From contig JAJQCQ010000013.1 of assembly GCA_021202635.1 (NCBI GenBank), positions 1 to 64,000 of the forward strand: 64,000 bases of DNA, read 5' to 3'. Positions 60,634 through 64,000 of this stretch are shown piece by piece. The translations under genes and the position numbers were made by a program. Each line of letters begins with the position of its first letter. The first letter of the stretch is position 1. Under the pieces are notes generated by a model. The model did no database searches, was not told where the DNA came from, and saw nothing but the letters and a program-made list of their open reading frames with translations. The stretch comes from Lachnospiraceae bacterium (GTDB lineage Bacteria > Bacillota > Clostridia > Lachnospirales > Lachnospiraceae).

Positions 60634-62454
60634 TCACTTTTCAAAACACCCACCCCCGATAAATTCGCGAATTAACGAATTGTTCGGGATCGCATCGCCT
60701 GGAATCGGCAGGAAATAATCCAGAAATTTCAGCAGACGCCTGGCCTCCTCGTACTCCGGCTCCTCCGGCCGGATGGAAAAGAGGAGCGGTTCCGCGTACT
60801 GCTTCAGCACAGCGAGCTCGTAAATCAGTGTAGAATTAAAAATATAATCCGCGGATTCCTGGAAGGGAAAGATATAATTCGCCTCTCCGCGCCGCACGGA
60901 CGGCCACATGGCAATCGTGCCCCGCGCATCGGTACCGCGCATACGGGCGTCGCGTACCATCCGGCGAAGAAGCCGGCCATCCGTCGTCGGAATGCGGTTG
61001 TGCTCATCAATGTTCAGCTGCGTGAGGGCGCTGATGTAGATCTTTACCTTATGCTCCGCATCCAGACGCCAGGTCAGCTGATCATTCAGACAGTGAATGC
61101 CCTCGATAATCAGAATGTCCTGTTCTCCCAGCTTTGTAAAATTCCCCTTGTACTCACGCCGTCCGGTCTTGAAATTGAACGTCGGAAGCTCTACGCGCTC
61201 TCCCTGAAGGAGTGCCAGCATATCTTCATTCAGTTTTTCCACGTCAATGGCTTCCAGGCATTCGTAGTTCGGTTTTCCATCCGCATCAATGGGCGTGCGT
61301 TCCCGATCGACAAAATAATTGTCCGCCTCGATCGGATGCGGCTTCAGTCCATGTACGGACAGCTGCGTGGAAAGGCGGTGGGAAAACGTCGTTTTCCCGG
61401 AGGAGGACGGACCCGCGATCAGAATCACCCGCTTTTCGGGCGACGCAGCAATCTGAGCCGCCATCTCAGCGATCTTCTTTTCGTGATACGCCTCCTGAAT
61501 CATGATCAGATCCTTTGCGCGGTGGTTTACGATATAGGTATTGAGGGCACCGACAGTCGGAATCCCCAGACGCGCGCCCCATTCGATTGAGTCCTTCTGC
61601 GTCCTCCAGATCTTATGATGCGGAATATATGCAGCCCGCACCTGATCCGGAGACACTGCCCCCAGCGGCTTCTTTCCCGGTTCTGTCAGCAGCAGATTCT
61701 CCGAAAACTTCTCCGGCTCTGTCGGCGGCAGATTCTCCGAAAGCTTCTCCGGCTCTGTCGGCGGCAGATTCTCCGAAAGCTTCTCCGGCTCCATCTGAGA
61801 CGGAAAACACAAAAGGAAGCCATCCTCAAACAGACGCAGGTCAAAACAGGTCAGATAAGAGGCATTCGGGAGCATATATCCATAATAATAGTCCTCAAAA
61901 TTTTCAAGATTATAAATGTTTACCTTCGAGGAACGCCGGTAGCGGAACAGCTCCTCTTTGTCATACATCCGGTACTCATGGAATTTTTCGCACGCCTCCC
62001 AGGTCGCAATGGTTTCCTTGCGGATGGGCGCCGCCTCACGTACCAGCTTTTTCATATACTGCCTGACTTCACTTAAAAACTCTTCCGTCAGCGGAGCACG
62101 TCCCCGCATGGTACAATAATAGCTCTCCCCGACTGAAAAGTGCACGCTGACGCAGTCAATGTTCTGATTATCCCCGACTACGTAATACATACTTTTTAAC
62201 ATCAAAAGCACCAGTGAGCGGCGATAGGTCTCACAACCGGCCTTATCCTGCAGCGTCACGAAGCGCACCCTGGCGCCATTCCGGGGTGTTTTCGTAAGCT
62301 CGCGCAGCCTTCCGTTTTCACTTACCAGCACAATGGAATAGGGAAAATCCTTCTGGTGAGCGGCTGCAATCTCCCGAAACGACACTCCCGCCGGATAGCT
62401 TTCCGGCATTCCTTCTATGTATATCGTAATCCTGTTTTCCCTATATTCATCCAT
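60634..62454 (-). CDS. Uridine kinase-like nucleoside kinase
   Basis: About 606 residues. The N-terminal ~220 have a threonyl-tRNA-synthetase-like part (a TGS-like start with MPESYPAGVSFREIAAAH, and VHFSVGESYYC). The C-terminal ~320 are a P-loop kinase of the uridine kinase/phosphoribulokinase family: GPSSSGKTTFSHRL, DNYFVDRERTPID, IDVEKLNEDM and EGIHCLND. Both parts are usual in this family in Clostridia. The linker holds a three-fold 12-residue tandem repeat (PPTEPEKLSENL type). The ATG at 62454 is better spaced from GGGGGT than 62460. Confidence 0.9.
   Translation of the reverse strand: MDEYRENRITIYIEGMPESYPAGVSFREIAAAHQKDFPYSIVLVSENGRLRELTKTPRNGARVRFVTLQDKAGCETYRRSLVLLMLKSMYYVVGDNQNIDCVSVHFSVGESYYCTMRGRAPLTEEFLSEVRQYMKKLVREAAPIRKETIATWEACEKFHEYRMYDKEELFRYRRSSKVNIYNLENFEDYYYGYMLPNASYLTCFDLRLFEDGFLLCFPSQMEPEKLSENLPPTEPEKLSENLPPTEPEKFSENLLLTEPGKKPLGAVSPDQVRAAYIPHHKIWRTQKDSIEWGARLGIPTVGALNTYIVNHRAKDLIMIQEAYHEKKIAEMAAQIAASPEKRVILIAGPSSSGKTTFSHRLSTQLSVHGLKPHPIEADNYFVDRERTPIDADGKPNYECLEAIDVEKLNEDMLALLQGERVELPTFNFKTGRREYKGNFTKLGEQDILIIEGIHCLNDQLTWRLDAEHKVKIYISALTQLNIDEHNRIPTTDGRLLRRMVRDARMRGTDARGTIAMWPSVRRGEANYIFPFQESADYIFNSTLIYELAVLKQYAEPLLFSIRPEEPEYEEARRLLKFLDYFLPIPGDAIPNNSLIREFIGGGCFEK
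61690..61797 (-). repeat. Three 36-bp tandem repeats inside the nucleoside kinase gene
   Basis: Units at 61690-61725, 61726-61761 and 61762-61797 are nearly identical; the first two differ at only two positions. Each encodes the 12 residues EPEKLSENLPPT with small changes, in frame. Confidence 0.92.
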
Positions 62455-62476
62455 CTGCATACCCCCGTTCTGTCTG

Positions 62477-62537
62477 GTTACAGGTCACACCTTGACCAAT
62501 TTACGTTCTTTTAGACACTGCTGGTGTGACCAGTAAC
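62477..62537. repeat. 61-bp inverted repeat, family A (copy 5)
   Basis: GTTACAGGTCACACC at one end, GGTGTGACCAGTAAC at the other, with TTGACCAATTTACGTT inside. It lies in the 92-bp gap between trmK and the kinase gene. Confidence 0.9.
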
Positions 62538-62546
62538 TCTGTCTGC

Positions 62547-63386
62547 TCAGTCTGGATTGCTTCCATTATATAACCGCAGCGCCTCCCCGATTTGCTCAAG
62601 GCTGACGCGTACCTCATTTTTCCGCACACAGGCAGCTTCGCCTCTCCCCAGTTCCAGCGACCTTAGAACATTCTCCACTGTCGCGCGTTCATGCAGCAAA
62701 AACTGATATAATACCGGGTGGCGCATTTCCAGCAGCCTTGGCCCAAACCGTAATTCTGTCTCACTCATCGCGGATGGCAAGGAAGATTGTCTGGTTTCTG
62801 CCCCGGCAGAAGGAGCGTCGCATCTCTCCGATTGCATTGATGCGGAGCATGCAGGACGCTGCCTGGCCTTCATCATCGGATAATACTTTCCGTCTTCAAA
62901 GACCATATCCTCCCGCACTATGGTCCACCCCTTCCGCTCCAGCCAGGAGCGCACCAGCGAAATTTCGGACTGAGGCTGCAGAATCAGCTCCGTCTGGCTG
63001 ATCGGGTTTCCTTCCTCCGGGTTGCGCCGCTCCCGTGCCAAAAGCAGGCCCGCCTTTCCGTCCTCTTTCATGCCATTTTCCAGAATCCGGATCGTCAGCG
63101 CACCCCCCATCCCCGCGATCACAATGCTCTGCGCCTCACCCGGTAAAAATGCCGCAAGGCCATCGGAAAGTCTGGTTTCGATCTTTCCCTCCAGCGCATG
63201 CTCCCGGATATGCGCATCGGCGCGCGCAAGTGGACCGCGGTTGACATCCGCTGCGATTGCGCGCGGAGTGATCTGCTGCTCCACCAGATAAATCGGTATG
63301 TACGCATGGTCCGTCCCGATGTCCGCAAGGACAAGTCCGGGCGTCACCATGTCCGCGACTGCCGCCAGTCGTTTTGATAACTGCAT
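62547..63386 (-). CDS. trmK: tRNA (adenine(22)-N1)-methyltransferase TrmK
   Basis: Methylates A22 of tRNA using SAM. The 279 residues begin MQLSKRLAAVADMV, with the SAM site LADIGTDHAYIPIYL and VIAGMGGALTIRIL, all typical of the TrmK/DUF633 family. A ~40-residue low-complexity stretch (near SMQSERCDAPSAGAETRQSS) precedes the C-terminal helical domain. The ATG at 63386 follows GGAGGAG; the ORF-track start at 63461 overlaps the rpoD stop. It follows rpoD, as in other Firmicutes. Confidence 0.93.
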   Translation of the reverse strand: MQLSKRLAAVADMVTPGLVLADIGTDHAYIPIYLVEQQITPRAIAADVNRGPLARADAHIREHALEGKIETRLSDGLAAFLPGEAQSIVIAGMGGALTIRILENGMKEDGKAGLLLARERRNPEEGNPISQTELILQPQSEISLVRSWLERKGWTIVREDMVFEDGKYYPMMKARQRPACSASMQSERCDAPSAGAETRQSSLPSAMSETELRFGPRLLEMRHPVLYQFLLHERATVENVLRSLELGRGEAACVRKNEVRVSLEQIGEALRLYNGSNPD

Positions 63387-63457
63387 AAACTCCTCCATCC
63401 GTTCTATTGCGCGATAGCCCCGCAGCAAATACGAAGCAGTGTCCTGCCACACCGCTG

Positions 63458-64000
63458 TCATTCCAGATAGTCTCTCAGCTTCCGGCTGCGGCTCGGATGC
63501 CGCAGCTTGCGCAACGCTTTCGCCTCAATCTGGCGAATCCGTTCGCGCGTCACACAGAATTCTTTGCCGACCTCCTCAAGCGTCCGCGCCCGGCCATCAT
63601 CCAGACCGAAACGCAGCCGCAGCACACGCTGCTCCCGCTCGGTCAGCGTGGAAAGGACTTCCACCAGCTGCTCCTGCATCACGTTAAAGGTCGCCGCCTC
63701 CGCCGGAACCAGCGTGCGCTCGTCGCTGATAAAATCACCCAGATGAGTATCCTCCTCATCCCCAACCGGTGTCTCCAGCGACACCGGCTCCTGGGCGATT
63801 TTCAATATCTCAGCGACGCGTTCCGGCTCCATCGCGATCGCCGCGGCAATCTCCTCTGCGGTCGGCTCCCGCCCAAGCTCCAGCAGCAGTTGTCTGGAAA
63901 CCCGGCCCACACGATTCATCGTCTCTACCATATGCACCGGAATCCGGATAGTGCGCGCCTGATCCGCGATCGCGCGCGTAATTGCCTGGCGAATCCACCA
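63458..64000 (-). CDS. rpoD: RNA polymerase sigma factor RpoD (SigA), 3' part only
   Basis: The main sigma factor; its 5' end lies beyond the window. The 180 visible codons run from region 2.4 ([24 protein letters not shown], which reads the -10 box) through region 3 to region 4 ([51 protein letters not shown], which reads the -35 box). The stop is at 63458. Intact promoter-contact motifs agree with the consensus promoters seen in this window. Confidence 0.98.
   Translation of the reverse strand, partial: WWIRQAITRAIADQARTIRIPVHMVETMNRVGRVSRQLLLELGREPTAEEIAAAIAMEPERVAEILKIAQEPVSLETPVGDEEDTHLGDFISDERTLVPAEAATFNVMQEQLVEVLSTLTEREQRVLRLRFGLDDGRARTLEEVGKEFCVTRERIRQIEAKALRKLRHPSRSRKLRDYLE

Noticed and set aside
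61690-61797. CRISPR-like direct repeats
   Set aside because: The units are contiguous without spacers and in frame within a gene.

Overview
This 64-kb window looks like a chromosomal segment of an anaerobic, spore-forming, Gram-positive member of the Clostridia, most likely the family Lachnospiraceae. The evidence is an oxygen-sensitive [FeFe]-hydrogenase, sporulation genes spoVAA and spoVAB, a two-domain activase-type (BadF/HgdC) protein, Clostridia-type DUF2325/DUF3793 genes, many AGGAGG ribosome-binding sites, and consensus TTGACA-N17-TATAAT promoters. GC is roughly 50-55% by eye. I see no prophage, transposase, CRISPR array or complete mobile element. Species cannot be assigned from sequence reading alone.

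Layout. 0.1-1 kb: tRNA-Thr and a biotin-regulated bioY. 1.1-4.9 kb: a hydrogenase operon on the minus strand, made of a flavoprotein with NuoF-like and GltD-like parts followed by HydA. 5.3-10.3 kb: a branched-chain amino acid ABC transporter, livJ-H-M-G-F. 10.4-17.0 kb: an SGNH hydrolase, a small membrane protein, a radical SAM enzyme, two DMT exporters and cca. 17.2-19.1 kb: a trigger-factor-like lipoprotein and a cold-shock gene with a terminator-like leader. 19.3-20.9 kb: a DUF2325-DUF3793-flavodoxin operon with a possible metal-regulator operator. 21-26.5 kb: a pRiA4b ORF-3-type protein, cyclophilin, aldose epimerase and a secreted LprI-type protein. 26.8-28.9 kb: an ammonium channel fused to a PII regulator behind a leader terminator. 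29-36.5 kb: DegV, a 1531-residue activase/dehydratase-like protein and a CNNM/CorC protein. 36.5-42.3 kb: TrkH-TrkA potassium uptake, an aminotransferase, and spoVAB/spoVAA. 42.4-48.6 kb: a carbohydrate ABC operon ending in deoC, with a small AT-rich DUF4160-DUF2442 pair wedged into it. 48.8-56.8 kb: a housekeeping block (membrane protein, M16C protease, era, recO, lipoprotein, glyS). 57-64 kb: a seven-repeat surface protein, rnpB, a nucleoside kinase, trmK, and the 3' end of rpoD cut by the window edge.

The most unusual features lie between and inside ordinary genes. There are at least two families of short palindromic intergenic repeats: a 61-bp element with GTTACAGGTCACACC ends, and a variable mosaic element bounded by GTTCAGAACAGC / GCTGTTCTGAAC. 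Several conserved enzymes (HydA, Era, the nucleoside kinase, TrmK, the M16C protease, the activase) carry hydrophilic, low-complexity insertions at domain junctions. Two genes (csp and amtB-PII) have intrinsic-terminator-like hairpins between promoter and ribosome-binding site. All functional statements rest on motif recognition by eye; no database search was possible.
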